From Amycolatopsis nivea (lineage in GTDB: Bacteria; Actinomycetota; Actinomycetes; Mycobacteriales; Pseudonocardiaceae), in NCBI RefSeq assembly GCF_004522235.1, contig NZ_SDLT01000004.1, positions 240,046-304,045 of the forward strand: a stretch of 64,000 nt of DNA. The letters run 5' to 3'. Of the stretch, positions 38,111 through 46,497 are shown in pieces. Numbering within the stretch: the first letter of the stretch is position 1; each line of letters opens with the position of its first letter. Under the pieces are notes generated by a model. That model made no database searches and was not told where the DNA came from. It was given only the letters and a program-made list of their open reading frames with translations. Both the position numbers and the translations under genes were made by a program.

Positions 38111-39310
38111 GTGACTTCCATCCGGCCCCCCGCTGTCGCGCTGCGCCGGTGGCTAGACGACGCCGGCACCCGTCGTCCGGCGGTGTTCCTGCTGGTCCTC
38201 GCCTCGGTGGCGGTGGCAGTGACGGTTCTGTGGCTCGTCTGCACGATGTGGCCGCTCGACCTGGAGATCTACCGGTCCGGCGCGCGGGCGCTGGCCCAGG
38301 GCGAGGACGTCTACGGTCCGCTCCCGCCGACCCGCGCCGGGCTGATCCTGCCGTTCATCTACCCGCCGTTCGCGGCCGTCGTGTTCCTGGTGTTCGCCGC
38401 GATGCCGCTGCCGCTGGGCGCGATGCTGATGCTCGCCGTCTCGCTGGCGTGCTTGTGCGGGACGGTCTACGTGGTGGTCCGGCCGCATGCCGGGCGGCGG
38501 ACCGCGATGCTGGCCGCGCTCGTGATCGGGGCTGGTTCGCTGGCGTTCGAACCGGTCCGCGAGACGTTGTGGTTCGGGCAGATCAACCTCCTGCTGATGG
38601 CTCTCGTGGTGATCGACTGCCTCGGCCCCCGGACCAGGCTGCCCCGCGGCGTCCTGCTGGGCCTCGCCGCCGCCATGAAGATCACCCCGGCCGGATTCCT
38701 GCTGTTCTTCCTGCTGAAAAGGGACTTCCGGGCGGCACTGACCACGGTGGTCACCTTCGTGCTCGCCGGCGCGGCCGGGTTCGTGATCGCGCCGGAAGCG
38801 TCGATGAAGTACTGGTTCGGCGGCGGATTGACCGGCGCGTCCGGGATGAGCGGATCGATTTTCGCGACAAACCAGACCATCCAGGGCGCGGTGCACCGGT
38901 TCGGGCTCGCCGAAACGCCGACGCTGATCCTGGTCGCGGTGCTGACCCTGGCCGCGCTCGCGCTGACCGTTCCCGCGATGCTGCGCGCCGACCCGTCGAT
39001 GGCGTTCCTGCTCAACGCGGCCGCGATTCTGGTGTGTTCGCCGATTTCGTGGTCGCACCACTGGGTGTGGATCGTGCCCGCGATCGTGCTGTTCGCCGCT
39101 CGCGCGCACACCCGGACCGCGGTCGCCGGTTTGGCTGCCGTGGCGGCGATTTTCGTGATCGCCCCGCATTCGTGGCTGCCGAAGAACGGGTACCTGGAGC
39201 TGTCCTGGGGACCGGTCGAGCACGTCATCGGCAACAGCTACTTGCTGCTGGCGCTGGGTTTTCTGGGCTGGCAGTGCTACTCGACGCGCCGTCAGACCGC
39301 CGCGGTCTGA
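38111..39310 (+). CDS. GT87 family membrane mannosyltransferase (DUF2029)
   Basis: 399 residues with about ten membrane helices. 'MWPLDLEIYRSGARALAQGEDVYGP' is the conserved Asp-containing first outer loop of polyprenyl-phosphomannose-dependent GT-C enzymes of the GT87 family. Other family segments: 'PFIYPPFAAVVF', 'LAAAMKITPAGFLLFFLLKRDFRAA' and 'SPISWSHHWVWIVPA'. Related mycobacterial enzymes add alpha-1,2-mannose in lipomannan and lipoarabinomannan. GTG start 8 bases after the AraC gene; the 3' end overlaps helD by 19 bases. Confidence 0.85.
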   Translation: MTSIRPPAVALRRWLDDAGTRRPAVFLLVLASVAVAVTVLWLVCTMWPLDLEIYRSGARALAQGEDVYGPLPPTRAGLILPFIYPPFAAVVFLVFAAMPLPLGAMLMLAVSLACLCGTVYVVVRPHAGRRTAMLAALVIGAGSLAFEPVRETLWFGQINLLLMALVVIDCLGPRTRLPRGVLLGLAAAMKITPAGFLLFFLLKRDFRAALTTVVTFVLAGAAGFVIAPEASMKYWFGGGLTGASGMSGSIFATNQTIQGAVHRFGLAETPTLILVAVLTLAALALTVPAMLRADPSMAFLLNAAAILVCSPISWSHHWVWIVPAIVLFAARAHTRTAVAGLAAVAAIFVIAPHSWLPKNGYLELSWGPVEHVIGNSYLLLALGFLGWQCYSTRRQTAAV

Positions 39311-41355
39311 GTCAGCAACGGCTCCGGCAACGGGTCCGCGTGGAGTACGTGCAAGGTGCTGACCGCCCGGGTGAGCGCGACGTACAACCGTTGCAGCCCA
39401 CGCTCTTCCGCCGCCACGATGCGCGCCGGTTCGACCACCAGGACCGTGTCGTACTCCAGCCCCTTCGCCAAACTCACCGGTGCCAGCGTGATCCGGGCTG
39501 TCCCCTCGGTACCCAGCACCGTGTGGTCCAGCCCGCGCTCGGTGAGGACGCGGTGCAATTCCGGGATGTCCGCGTCGGCGGCCAGCAGCCCGATCGACCC
39601 TTCCTGCTGCAGGGCCTTCGCGCAAGCATCGACCGCGGCGGCAACCGTCTCGTCGGTTTCGGTCAGGTGCAAGGCATCCGCGGAATGCCGGAACGACGTG
39701 GGACTCCGGAGTTCCGGCGCGATGTGCGGGAGCAGTCGGGCAGCGAAGTCGAGGACATCCGCCGGAACGCGGTAGCCGTGCGTGAGTTCTTCGATCCGCC
39801 CGCCGGGCCGGTCGAGATGGGTGAGCACGGTCGTCCAATCGCGGACCGCGGACGGACTGGTCGCCTGTGCGACGTCGCCGAGAACCGTGCACGCACCAGC
39901 CAGCCGGCGTGCGATCGCCCGCAGATGCATCGGGCTGAGGTCCTGCGCCTCGTCGACCACGACGTGCCCGAGCTTCGCCGGCCGCTCGATCAGCGCCGCG
40001 ACCTCGTCCAGCAACGCGAGATCGAGCGTCGACCAGGTCATCGCCTTGCGACTGCGCGGACGCGGACGGATGAGCGCTTCCTGTTCCTCAGCAGTGAGAA
40101 TTCCGTCGGCTGCTTCGGCGAGAAGTGCGTTATCGGTAAGCAAGTCATAGACCAGCCGCGCGGGCTCGACGGTAGGCCACATGTCCCGGACCGCCTTGTT
40201 GATCGCGGCATTGCGGCGAAGCTGATGGAGGGTCGCGCTCGTGCCGCCGGACCGCTCCATCTCGCGCAGGACCCGATGCGCGAGCCGCTGGGCCAGCAAT
40301 TCGCGCCCCGCGCTGTAATCCGCGCCGCGGCTGAGGATTTCCGTGAGTTCCTCGGCGATGTCCTCGGGATACAACCGCCAGGTCCGGTGCTGGTACTTCA
40401 CCTCGAGCGTCCGGTCGACCGGCCGGATCCGCGCCCACACGTGCCGCCGGACGACCTCCGCCATCCGGACGTCGCCCTTGATGCGCGCCGTCCGCGGATC
40501 GTCGACGTACTCGGCTGACTGGCCCGCCCCGGTCAGTTCGTCAATCGTGGCTTGGGAAACCGCCACCTCGCCGAGCGCCGGAAGCACGCCCGCGATGTAA
40601 GCGAGAAACGACCGGTTCGGCCCGATCACCGCGACCCCGCCTGCCTTCTGCAGCCGCACCCGCTCGGTGTAGAGCAGGTACGCCAGCCGATGCAGCCCCA
40701 CTGCGGTTTTGCCGGTGCCCGGTGCGCCCTGGATGCAGATCGTCCGGTCGACCGGCGCGCGAACGAGCCGCATCTGGTCCGGCTGGATCGTCGCGACGAT
40801 GTCGCGCATCGGCCCCTGCCGCGGCCGCTCGATCTCCGCGGTGAGCAGACGATTCTCCGCCGACCCCGGCCGATCGAGCGGCTCGTCCTCGTACGCGCTG
40901 AGCACTCCGGCCTGGTCGAACCCGTAGCGCCGCCGGACCCGCACGCCCATCGGATGATCGTGATCGGCTTCGTAAAACGCCCTCGCGAGCGGCGCCCGCC
41001 AATCGATCACCAGAGGTTCGCCGTCGTCGTCACGAATCCCTCTGCGGCCCAGGTAAACGAGGTCATGCTCGGGCGACCGGGTGTGCGACCCGCGCGCCGC
41101 CTCGTAGACCTCGCCCGGCGGATAGTCGAGGCGGCCGAAGAAGAGCGGCGCGTCGTCGATATCCGCTAGCTCCTCGGCGATCTCGATGCGAAACTGCCTG
41201 AGGACGTGGTTGAAGTACTTGTCGTCGACCGCGTCGCCCTCGCCCATTCCCGTCGCGATCGCGGTCTTGATCTCTGCCCGCATGCGGTCCAGCTCGGCGT
41301 GACAGGCCTGGAGAAACTCGCGCTCCGCCCGGATCTCTGGTTCCAGTATCTTCAC
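39292..41355 (-). CDS. helD: HelD/HelR-type RNA polymerase-recycling helicase-like ATPase
   Basis: 687 residues, superfamily 1. N-terminal coiled-coil arm (1-70, 'IRAEREFLQACHAELDRMRAEI'), Walker A 'IQGAPGTGKTAVGLHRLAYLL' (about 206-216), Walker B-like 'HVVVDEAQDLSPM', and C-terminal motifs 'SLAKGLEYDTVLVVEP' and 'RLYVALTRAV'. HelD enters the RNA polymerase channels and releases stalled complexes; class II members in actinobacteria can confer rifamycin tolerance. GTG at 41355 has no ribosome site, and TATATT 8 bases upstream suggests a leaderless transcript. Confidence 0.88.
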   Translation of the reverse strand: MKILEPEIRAEREFLQACHAELDRMRAEIKTAIATGMGEGDAVDDKYFNHVLRQFRIEIAEELADIDDAPLFFGRLDYPPGEVYEAARGSHTRSPEHDLVYLGRRGIRDDDGEPLVIDWRAPLARAFYEADHDHPMGVRVRRRYGFDQAGVLSAYEDEPLDRPGSAENRLLTAEIERPRQGPMRDIVATIQPDQMRLVRAPVDRTICIQGAPGTGKTAVGLHRLAYLLYTERVRLQKAGGVAVIGPNRSFLAYIAGVLPALGEVAVSQATIDELTGAGQSAEYVDDPRTARIKGDVRMAEVVRRHVWARIRPVDRTLEVKYQHRTWRLYPEDIAEELTEILSRGADYSAGRELLAQRLAHRVLREMERSGGTSATLHQLRRNAAINKAVRDMWPTVEPARLVYDLLTDNALLAEAADGILTAEEQEALIRPRPRSRKAMTWSTLDLALLDEVAALIERPAKLGHVVVDEAQDLSPMHLRAIARRLAGACTVLGDVAQATSPSAVRDWTTVLTHLDRPGGRIEELTHGYRVPADVLDFAARLLPHIAPELRSPTSFRHSADALHLTETDETVAAAVDACAKALQQEGSIGLLAADADIPELHRVLTERGLDHTVLGTEGTARITLAPVSLAKGLEYDTVLVVEPARIVAAEERGLQRLYVALTRAVSTLHVLHADPLPEPLLTQTAAV

Positions 41356-41419
41356 TGGGTTAAATATACAACCGAGTCAAGTTTTTATCCTGGTTCGAGT
41401 TCCGGTTAGGCTGACGGCC
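41356..41419. promoter_or_regulatory. Divergent leaderless promoters of helD and a TetR gene
   Basis: On the minus strand TATATT (complement of 41363-41368) lies 7-8 bases before the helD GTG. On the plus strand TAGGCT (41407-41412) lies 7 bases before the TetR GTG at 41420. Both spacings place transcription starts at the start codons. GGTTAAATATACAACC (41359-41374 region), with GGTT/AACC ends, covers the helD -10 and could be an operator. Confidence 0.55.
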
Positions 41420-42043
41420 GTGCCAGGACTGCGCGAGCTCAAACGCCGCCGCACGAGGGAAGCCATCGCCTCGGCGGCCCTGCGCCTGTTCCGCGAATCC
41501 GGCTTCGACGGGGTGTCGGTAGCCGATATCGCCGCCGAGGCCGAGATCTCGAAGCCGACGCTGTTCGCGTACTTCCCGACGAAGGAAGACCTGGTCATCC
41601 ACCAGTTCGTCGACGAAAACGGCCCCGCGGAGATCGTCCGCGCGCGGCCGCCTGAGGTGTCGGCGCTGTCCGCGCTGGAACGTTCTTTCCTGGACCGCCT
41701 GGCCGCCCGCGATCCGCTGACCGGCCTGAACGACTCGCCGGACGCGATCACGTGCCACACGCTGCTGTACTCAACGCCTGCGCTGCTGGCGCGGCTTGCC
41801 ACGTACCTGTTGGAGAAGGAACAGGAACTGGTGGAGGAACTGCGCGCGTCGTGTGGGGTTCCGGACGAGTTCACCGCACGGTTGGTGGCTGCGCAGATCT
41901 TCGGGGCGCAGCGGATCTTGGGGTTCCACAACGCCCGGGAGATCCGCGGTGGGCGAAGCGCTGATGAGACTTATCCGGACGCTGTTGCCCGGGCGGAGGC
42001 GGCGTATCGGATGTTGCGGGAGGGGCTGGCTTCGGTGCTGTGA
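41420..42043 (+). CDS. TetR family transcriptional regulator
   Basis: 207 residues. HTH 'GVSVADIAAEAEISKPTLFAYFPTKEDLVIHQF' (about 31-63). The ligand domain is helical with 'LLEKEQELVEELRASCGVP'. It is divergent from helD with 64 bases between, so it may regulate helD, itself, or both. No ribosome site precedes the GTG, consistent with a leaderless mRNA. Confidence 0.88.
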   Translation: MPGLRELKRRRTREAIASAALRLFRESGFDGVSVADIAAEAEISKPTLFAYFPTKEDLVIHQFVDENGPAEIVRARPPEVSALSALERSFLDRLAARDPLTGLNDSPDAITCHTLLYSTPALLARLATYLLEKEQELVEELRASCGVPDEFTARLVAAQIFGAQRILGFHNAREIRGGRSADETYPDAVARAEAAYRMLREGLASVL

Positions 42044-42066
42044 CTCAGTCCGGGGGCCGCGCGAAA

Positions 42067-42092
42067 GGGCCAGACCTCGCAAGGCCTGGCCC
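42067..42092. terminator. Bidirectional hairpin between convergent genes
   Basis: GGGCCAG-A-CCT / AGG-CCTGGCCC arms (one bulge) with a 4-base loop, 24 bases after the TetR stop and 22 bases beyond the lipoprotein stop. The minus-strand side is followed by TTTCG, so it mainly serves the lipoprotein gene. Confidence 0.65.
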
Positions 42093-42113
42093 ACTCCCGC
42101 AGTTCGCGCTCGC

Positions 42114-42761
42114 TCAGTTCTGATCCGGGCTGTCGACCGGCACGCCCTGGTACCCAGTCCCCTGGTCCTGCGCGTTCGGCGGGTCCACCGGAACCCCGTG
42201 GTATCCGGTGCCCTGGTCCTGGTCGGCGGGCGGGTCGATCGGCACCCCGTTGTACCCGGTGCCCTGTTCCTGCGGGTCCGGAGCGTTCTCGTCCTTCGGC
42301 GGCGTGGTGTGCAGCTTGAAACCGTCCTTCGCGCAGCGGATCTCGTGCGTGCCCTCCGCGCCGGTGTCGGTCAGGCACTGCCAACCCCGGACAGTCATCA
42401 TGTAGTTGGATCCGACGGCCTTGTCGATATTGTCGAAGTATTCGGTGATGACATTGAACGCTTCGACGCAACCAACGGTACCTGCCTTGGTTTCGTCCGC
42501 GATCAAATCAACCTTGCGCGGACCGACCGGACCCCCGAGCGTGCTGCAATTAACGTCCTCCGCACTGGCCCCGCCACCGCCGCTGCCGCCCTTTTTCACT
42601 GGCGTTTCCGGCTGCTGCACCTGGCTTTTTGCCGCGACGTTGACCGGGGCGGATTGGTTGCTCGCCGGGGCTGCCGAATTCTGGCCAGAGCACGCGGAAA
42701 GCAGTGCGACCGCACCGAGAGCCGCTCCGACGGTGGCCAATTTGACAGTCTTCCTGAGCAT
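42114..42761 (-). CDS. Lipoprotein with three C-terminal 17-residue repeats
   Basis: 215 residues. Signal peptide with lipobox 'LLSAC' (Cys about 24), Gln/Pro/Gly-rich linker, a central domain with cysteines ('AEDVNCSTLGGPVGPRKVDL', 'GTVGCVEAFNVITEYFDNIDKAVG', 'GWQCLTDTGAEGTHEIRCAKDGF'), then three repeats of QDQGTGYxGVPVDPP. ATG at 42761 has GGGGAG 8 bases upstream; ATG at 42767 is too close. Surface-anchored; function unknown. Confidence 0.72.
   Translation of the reverse strand: MLRKTVKLATVGAALGAVALLSACSGQNSAAPASNQSAPVNVAAKSQVQQPETPVKKGGSGGGGASAEDVNCSTLGGPVGPRKVDLIADETKAGTVGCVEAFNVITEYFDNIDKAVGSNYMMTVRGWQCLTDTGAEGTHEIRCAKDGFKLHTTPPKDENAPDPQEQGTGYNGVPIDPPADQDQGTGYHGVPVDPPNAQDQGTGYQGVPVDSPDQN
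42122..42274 (-). repeat. Three 51-bp direct repeats in the lipoprotein gene
   Basis: Units beginning near 42128, 42179 and 42230 encode QDQGTGYQGVPVD, QDQGTGYHGVPVDPP and EQGTGYNGVPIDPP. The exact 51-base period keeps frame. Copies differ mostly at silent positions, so the peptide is under selection. Confidence 0.85.
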
Positions 42762-42866
42762 TTCCATTCTCCCCTGACCAGCTCTTGGCTTTCCCTTTGC
42801 CTATAGAGACGCACACCGCCGGAGGGGGTTGCGAAGAAATTCCGCGGACTTCGTCGGGAAAGCGCT

Positions 42867-43961
42867 TCAGCCCCAAAACCGCACTTCGGGGTACCGCGGC
42901 GACGGCCCGTCCAGCAGCCGCTGGGGCATCCCGCGCAGGTGCTCGTCCAGGAACGCGGTCAGGTACGCCTCGCTGACCCGGATCGCCCGCAGCGGATCGA
43001 TCTTCAGTCCCGGCACCGGCACCCCGGCCTGCTGGCAGAGCAGCAGCTGATCAGTGAACATGCTGTGTTCCCCGTCGTTAACGGTGATCCACCGCTTCCA
43101 TCCGGTCATCTCGCGCCACGCCGAATCCCACGACGGATCGACCGTCCCGCCCGGCTCGTGCACCGGCGCTCCGAACTGCAGAAACGGCCGATCCAGCCCG
43201 GTCACCGGGAGGTAGTACATGCCGTCCAGCATCGCCCCGGCGCGGATCCGCCGGTCGGCCAGCATCGCCGGCGCCGTGCTGGCTCCCCCGATCGAATGCC
43301 CGATCATCGCGATCCGCCGCGCGTCGATCAGCCGCCCGCCGCCCCACACCGGATTCCGGCCCACGAGCCGATCGAGTACGAACGACACATCCGCCGCCCG
43401 GGCTTGGACAAGTTTCACCCAGTCCTTCGCAACGCATGCCACGCATTCCGTCGTATGCCCGTCCGGGAAGGTGATCGCTGTCGACTCGTAGTTGTGCCCG
43501 ATCCCCGCCACGACATACCCGCGACTGGCCAGCTCCTCCGCCAACGACGACAACGTCGCGCGCGGCAACGTGAACCCAGGCGACAGCACCACCAACGGCA
43601 TCCGCCGGAACTGTGGCAGAGCGTCCACAGTGGAATGTGTCCGCACCTTCGTCAGCGCGTCCTCCGGCACTGACTTATCGCCCAGCTCCTTCACCATCAG
43701 CTCCGACTCTCGCTGAGTGAGGTACTGCGTGGGCCGCCATCCGGGATATTGCGCCGGATACCACAGCGTCACCATCATTTCCCGCCGCTGCGAAGGAACC
43801 CACGGATCCGCGCGGGAAGTGTCGGTGAAGTGAAAGGCAGTAGTACCGACCGGGCTGACCCCGCCAGGCCGCGGCAACGCCAATCTCGGTGCCGCCTGCG
43901 CTGTCCCCGCCCCGACCACGGCGAGCATCGCCGCGACGATCGCAATTACGCGTAGTCTCAT
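42867..43961 (-). CDS. Secreted alpha/beta hydrolase (lipase/PAF-acetylhydrolase-like)
   Basis: 364 residues from ATG 43961. Signal peptide about 1-24 ('VIAIVAAMLAVVGAGTAQA' ending Ala). Nucleophile elbow 'GHSIGG' (about 223), oxyanion region 'MPLVVLSPGFTLPRATLSSLAEELASRGYVVAGIGHNYES', 'PSWDSAWREMTGWKRWITVNDGEHSMFTD' with the catalytic His. Similar to bacterial platelet-activating factor acetylhydrolase-like esterases. Exported; substrate unknown. Confidence 0.85.
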   Translation of the reverse strand: MRLRVIAIVAAMLAVVGAGTAQAAPRLALPRPGGVSPVGTTAFHFTDTSRADPWVPSQRREMMVTLWYPAQYPGWRPTQYLTQRESELMVKELGDKSVPEDALTKVRTHSTVDALPQFRRMPLVVLSPGFTLPRATLSSLAEELASRGYVVAGIGHNYESTAITFPDGHTTECVACVAKDWVKLVQARAADVSFVLDRLVGRNPVWGGGRLIDARRIAMIGHSIGGASTAPAMLADRRIRAGAMLDGMYYLPVTGLDRPFLQFGAPVHEPGGTVDPSWDSAWREMTGWKRWITVNDGEHSMFTDQLLLCQQAGVPVPGLKIDPLRAIRVSEAYLTAFLDEHLRGMPQRLLDGPSPRYPEVRFWG

Positions 43962-44039
43962 GACTCCAGCTTGGAGCCGCGCGACCCCCGGCAGCATCGG
44001 TGATGCCCCCGATAGCGAAGTCATCTTCCAGAACGATGC

Positions 44040-44870
44040 TCAGCTGACGACGTCCGCCAGCCGGGCGATTTCGTCGACGTCGTCAGTCGTCGGCACGAAG
44101 ACCAGCTCGTCCGCGCCCAACTCGGCAAACTCCGCGATGCATTTCCGGACCATCTCCGGAGACACACAGGGCACGACACTGTCCGCGACTTCCTTCGGAG
44201 CCAACCGATAGAAGTCCCGGACGTTCGCCAACCCGGCGTCGACGTCTCCCAAAACGAAGTACGCCAACGAAACCAGCCGCGGCTCCCCGGTCCGGCCGCC
44301 CTCGCGCCAAGCACGTTTCGCCGCTTCGAACCGAGGAGCGGTCGCCGTCACCGAGCCCGAACCGGCGATGTATCCGGTGCCCCACCGCACCATCCGCCGC
44401 AACGCCTGCTCGGTGTAGCCGCCGAACAACATCGGCACCTGCCGGGTCCCGCTCGGCACCGCCGCGTTCTCGCCGCTCCAGACTTCCCGGTAAGTCTCCA
44501 GGTCGGCATCAAACCGAGCGCCCCGGCCACGTGCGCCGAGCCCAGGAACGGTGAACTCCTCCTCCCGAAGCCCCACCCCGACCCCGAACGTCAGCCGATG
44601 CCCGGAAACCCCGTCGATGCTCGCGATTTCCTTGGCCAGCAACGCTCCGGGCCACGTCGGCGCGAGCAGCACGCCGCTCAGCAGACCGATCCGCGTCGTC
44701 GCCCCGGCCGCGGCGGCCAGCGAAACCGTGTCGCTCACCCCCGGATACGCGTATCTGCCGATCGTCGCCAGCGAGGAAAACCCCGCCTCCTCCGCCCTCG
44801 CCGCCCACCGCGGCACGACCGCGGGGTCGACGTCGCGCACTTGATTCGGAAGCCCGATGCCGATTCGCAC
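44040..44870 (-). CDS. LLM-class flavin-dependent oxidoreductase
   Basis: 276 residues. 'RIGIGLPNQVRDVDPAVVPRWAARAEEAGFSSL' start, 'GLLSGVLLAPTWPGALLAKEIASIDGVSGHRLTFGVGVG' near 65 and 'GTGYIAGSGSV' near 170: luciferase-like F420/FMN enzyme. GTG at 44870 with GAGAGGA 7 bases upstream. Divergent from a MarR gene across a palindromic operator, so it is the probable target of that regulator. Confidence 0.87.
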   Translation of the reverse strand: MRIGIGLPNQVRDVDPAVVPRWAARAEEAGFSSLATIGRYAYPGVSDTVSLAAAAGATTRIGLLSGVLLAPTWPGALLAKEIASIDGVSGHRLTFGVGVGLREEEFTVPGLGARGRGARFDADLETYREVWSGENAAVPSGTRQVPMLFGGYTEQALRRMVRWGTGYIAGSGSVTATAPRFEAAKRAWREGGRTGEPRLVSLAYFVLGDVDAGLANVRDFYRLAPKEVADSVVPCVSPEMVRKCIAEFAELGADELVFVPTTDDVDEIARLADVVS

Positions 44871-44910
44871 CCGATGATCCTCTCGAACTGTTGCCTGACC
44901 CGGCTCTCAA

Positions 44911-44961
44911 TGACAGCATGCTGTCATGTCCGACAAGCTAGCGATACGACAGCATGCTGTC
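44911..44961. promoter_or_regulatory. Twin palindromic operators of the MarR gene
   Basis: TGACAGCATGCTGTCA (44911-44926) is a perfect 16-bp palindrome whose last A is the first base of the marR-type ATG. GACAGCATGCTGTC (44948-44961) repeats its 14-bp core inside the coding sequence as codons for Arg-Gln-His-Ala-Val. Centres are 36 bp apart. The first is 41 bases from the divergent flavoenzyme start. Confidence 0.85.
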
Positions 44962-45399
44962 AAGAAGGCCTGCGACTCCTACAACGACCTGATGGACGAG
45001 GTCATCCGACTCTCCGACGTCCTGGAAGCAGTCGGCAACGGCATCGCCCGCCCGACGGGGTTGAGCGTCGCGCGGTACCAGGTGCTGGCCGCGGTCGAAG
45101 CGGAAGCCGCCCCGGTCGGAACCATCGCCTCGCAGCTGGGCCACACGAGGCAAAGCGTCCAACGAGTCGCCGACCTGCTTGTCGACGACGGCCTCGCTTG
45201 CTATCGCCCGAACCCCGCGCACCAACGCGCCAAACTGCTCGAAGCGACTCCGTCCGGACGCACGGCTTTGCACCGAATGCAAGCAGCGTACGAAGATCTG
45301 GCCCTCCGCACCACCGACGGCTTGGACCTGGAACGCCTCGAACTGGCCCGGCAGACGCTCATCGAGCTGCGCCATCGCCTGCGGTCCGAACTGACCTAA
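44926..45399 (+). CDS. MarR family transcriptional regulator
   Basis: 157 residues. Winged helix with 'LSVARYQVLAAVEAEAAPVGTIASQLGHTRQSVQRVADLLVDDGLACYRPNPAHQRAKLLEATPSGRTAL' pattern (about 46-115). ATG at 44926 lies at the edge of one operator with no ribosome site, suggesting leaderless translation and tight autoregulation. Probably represses itself and the divergent LLM gene until a ligand, perhaps a phenolic or antibiotic, binds. Confidence 0.9.
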   Translation: MSDKLAIRQHAVKKACDSYNDLMDEVIRLSDVLEAVGNGIARPTGLSVARYQVLAAVEAEAAPVGTIASQLGHTRQSVQRVADLLVDDGLACYRPNPAHQRAKLLEATPSGRTALHRMQAAYEDLALRTTDGLDLERLELARQTLIELRHRLRSELT

Positions 45400-45438
45400 G
45401 CTGGCTTCGCCGGATGCCACGCCAAGGAGAAACCCTCG

Positions 45439-46497
45439 ATGCGCAAGCGAAAAACGCTGCCGAAGAATTTCAGCGAACTGCTGTCCTCCGCATCGCTCGC
45501 AGAACTCCAGGCAGTGTTCCAGCGCACCGAGTTGGCCGCGCGCGGCGGATACGGCAAGGAAACGGCAATCGGCTTTCTCGAGTGTCCCGACGAACTCATC
45601 GTCTGGCTAGTCGAGCAAGGCCTCGACGTGGACGCCGCCAACCAGTACGGCGAGACTCCACTGTGGACACGAGCCGCGAGAGGCGCGGCCGCGCAAATCC
45701 CACTGCTGCTTTCGCTCGGCGCGGACATCGAACGGCCACGCGCGCACAGCGGTACTCCATTGCACGGTGCGGCCGGCAGGCAAAGACCGGAGACCGTACG
45801 AGTCCTGATCGAGCACGGCGCGAATGTGCACGCCACGATCGACGGCAAACCAGGCCGCACCCCGCTCCTGCACGGCTTGCGGCTCACCGAGAACATCGGG
45901 ATCGCCGGGATGGCCGAAACTGCCGCGCTGCTCCTCGAAGCCGGCGCTCCCGTACCGGACGAGGCGCGAGAGCTGGTCCGCCGGATCGGGGCCAAATTCG
46001 AGTTCCACCGCCCGAATTTCAGCCACGATCTCCTCGACGCGACCGACGCCGGACTGCACGAGCTGTACCGGTTGTTCGACGTCGAACCGGTCCCGCCGCG
46101 GCTGATCCACGACGGAACCGCCCCGATCGAGGTGCCCGACGGGCCCTGGCAGAAGCAGCATGACCACCTGTGGGAGCTGCTCGTACCGCCCTCCGGCGCG
46201 GCGAAAACCGTGCAGGGAGAAGCGATCCGCCTCTCCGGCAAAGTTGCGCACGAGATCCTCGACAACGGCAGCATCAACTGGGACCACTCGTTCCGCGCGA
46301 TGGCCGACACGCTCCCCGCTTGCTTCGCGTCGGGCACCCCGCTGCCCGAACTTCAGGAAGCGCAGAGCCTCGCCAAGCGCATCCGCTCCGGCAACGGAGC
46401 CGACGACGAACTGGCCCGGCTGTCCGAACTCGCCGTCGCGTGGGTTCGGCTCAACCCAACCCCGTTGCCGATGACCGCGCCGGACTACCACCGTTAA
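45439..46497 (+). CDS. Ankyrin repeat protein
   Basis: 352 residues. ANK units around 45-165: 'ETAIGFLECPDELIVWLVEQGLDVDAANQYGETPLWTRAARGAAAQIPLLLSLGADIE' and 'SGTPLHGAAGRQRPETVRVLIEHGANVHATIDGKPGRTPLLHGL'. The C-terminal half ('WQKQHDHLWELLVPPSGAAKTVQGEAIRLSGKVAHEILDNGSINWD') is a separate helical domain I do not recognise. ATG with AAGGAG upstream. Cytoplasmic, protein-binding. TAA stop shares TTAA with the convergent TetR gene. Confidence 0.82.
   Translation: MRKRKTLPKNFSELLSSASLAELQAVFQRTELAARGGYGKETAIGFLECPDELIVWLVEQGLDVDAANQYGETPLWTRAARGAAAQIPLLLSLGADIERPRAHSGTPLHGAAGRQRPETVRVLIEHGANVHATIDGKPGRTPLLHGLRLTENIGIAGMAETAALLLEAGAPVPDEARELVRRIGAKFEFHRPNFSHDLLDATDAGLHELYRLFDVEPVPPRLIHDGTAPIEVPDGPWQKQHDHLWELLVPPSGAAKTVQGEAIRLSGKVAHEILDNGSINWDHSFRAMADTLPACFASGTPLPELQEAQSLAKRIRSGNGADDELARLSELAVAWVRLNPTPLPMTAPDYHR

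Noticed and set aside
41356..41419. Rifamycin-associated element upstream of helD
   Set aside because: The inverted repeat as I recall it (GGGGCTTGC...) is not present; only an AT-rich imperfect palindrome is seen.
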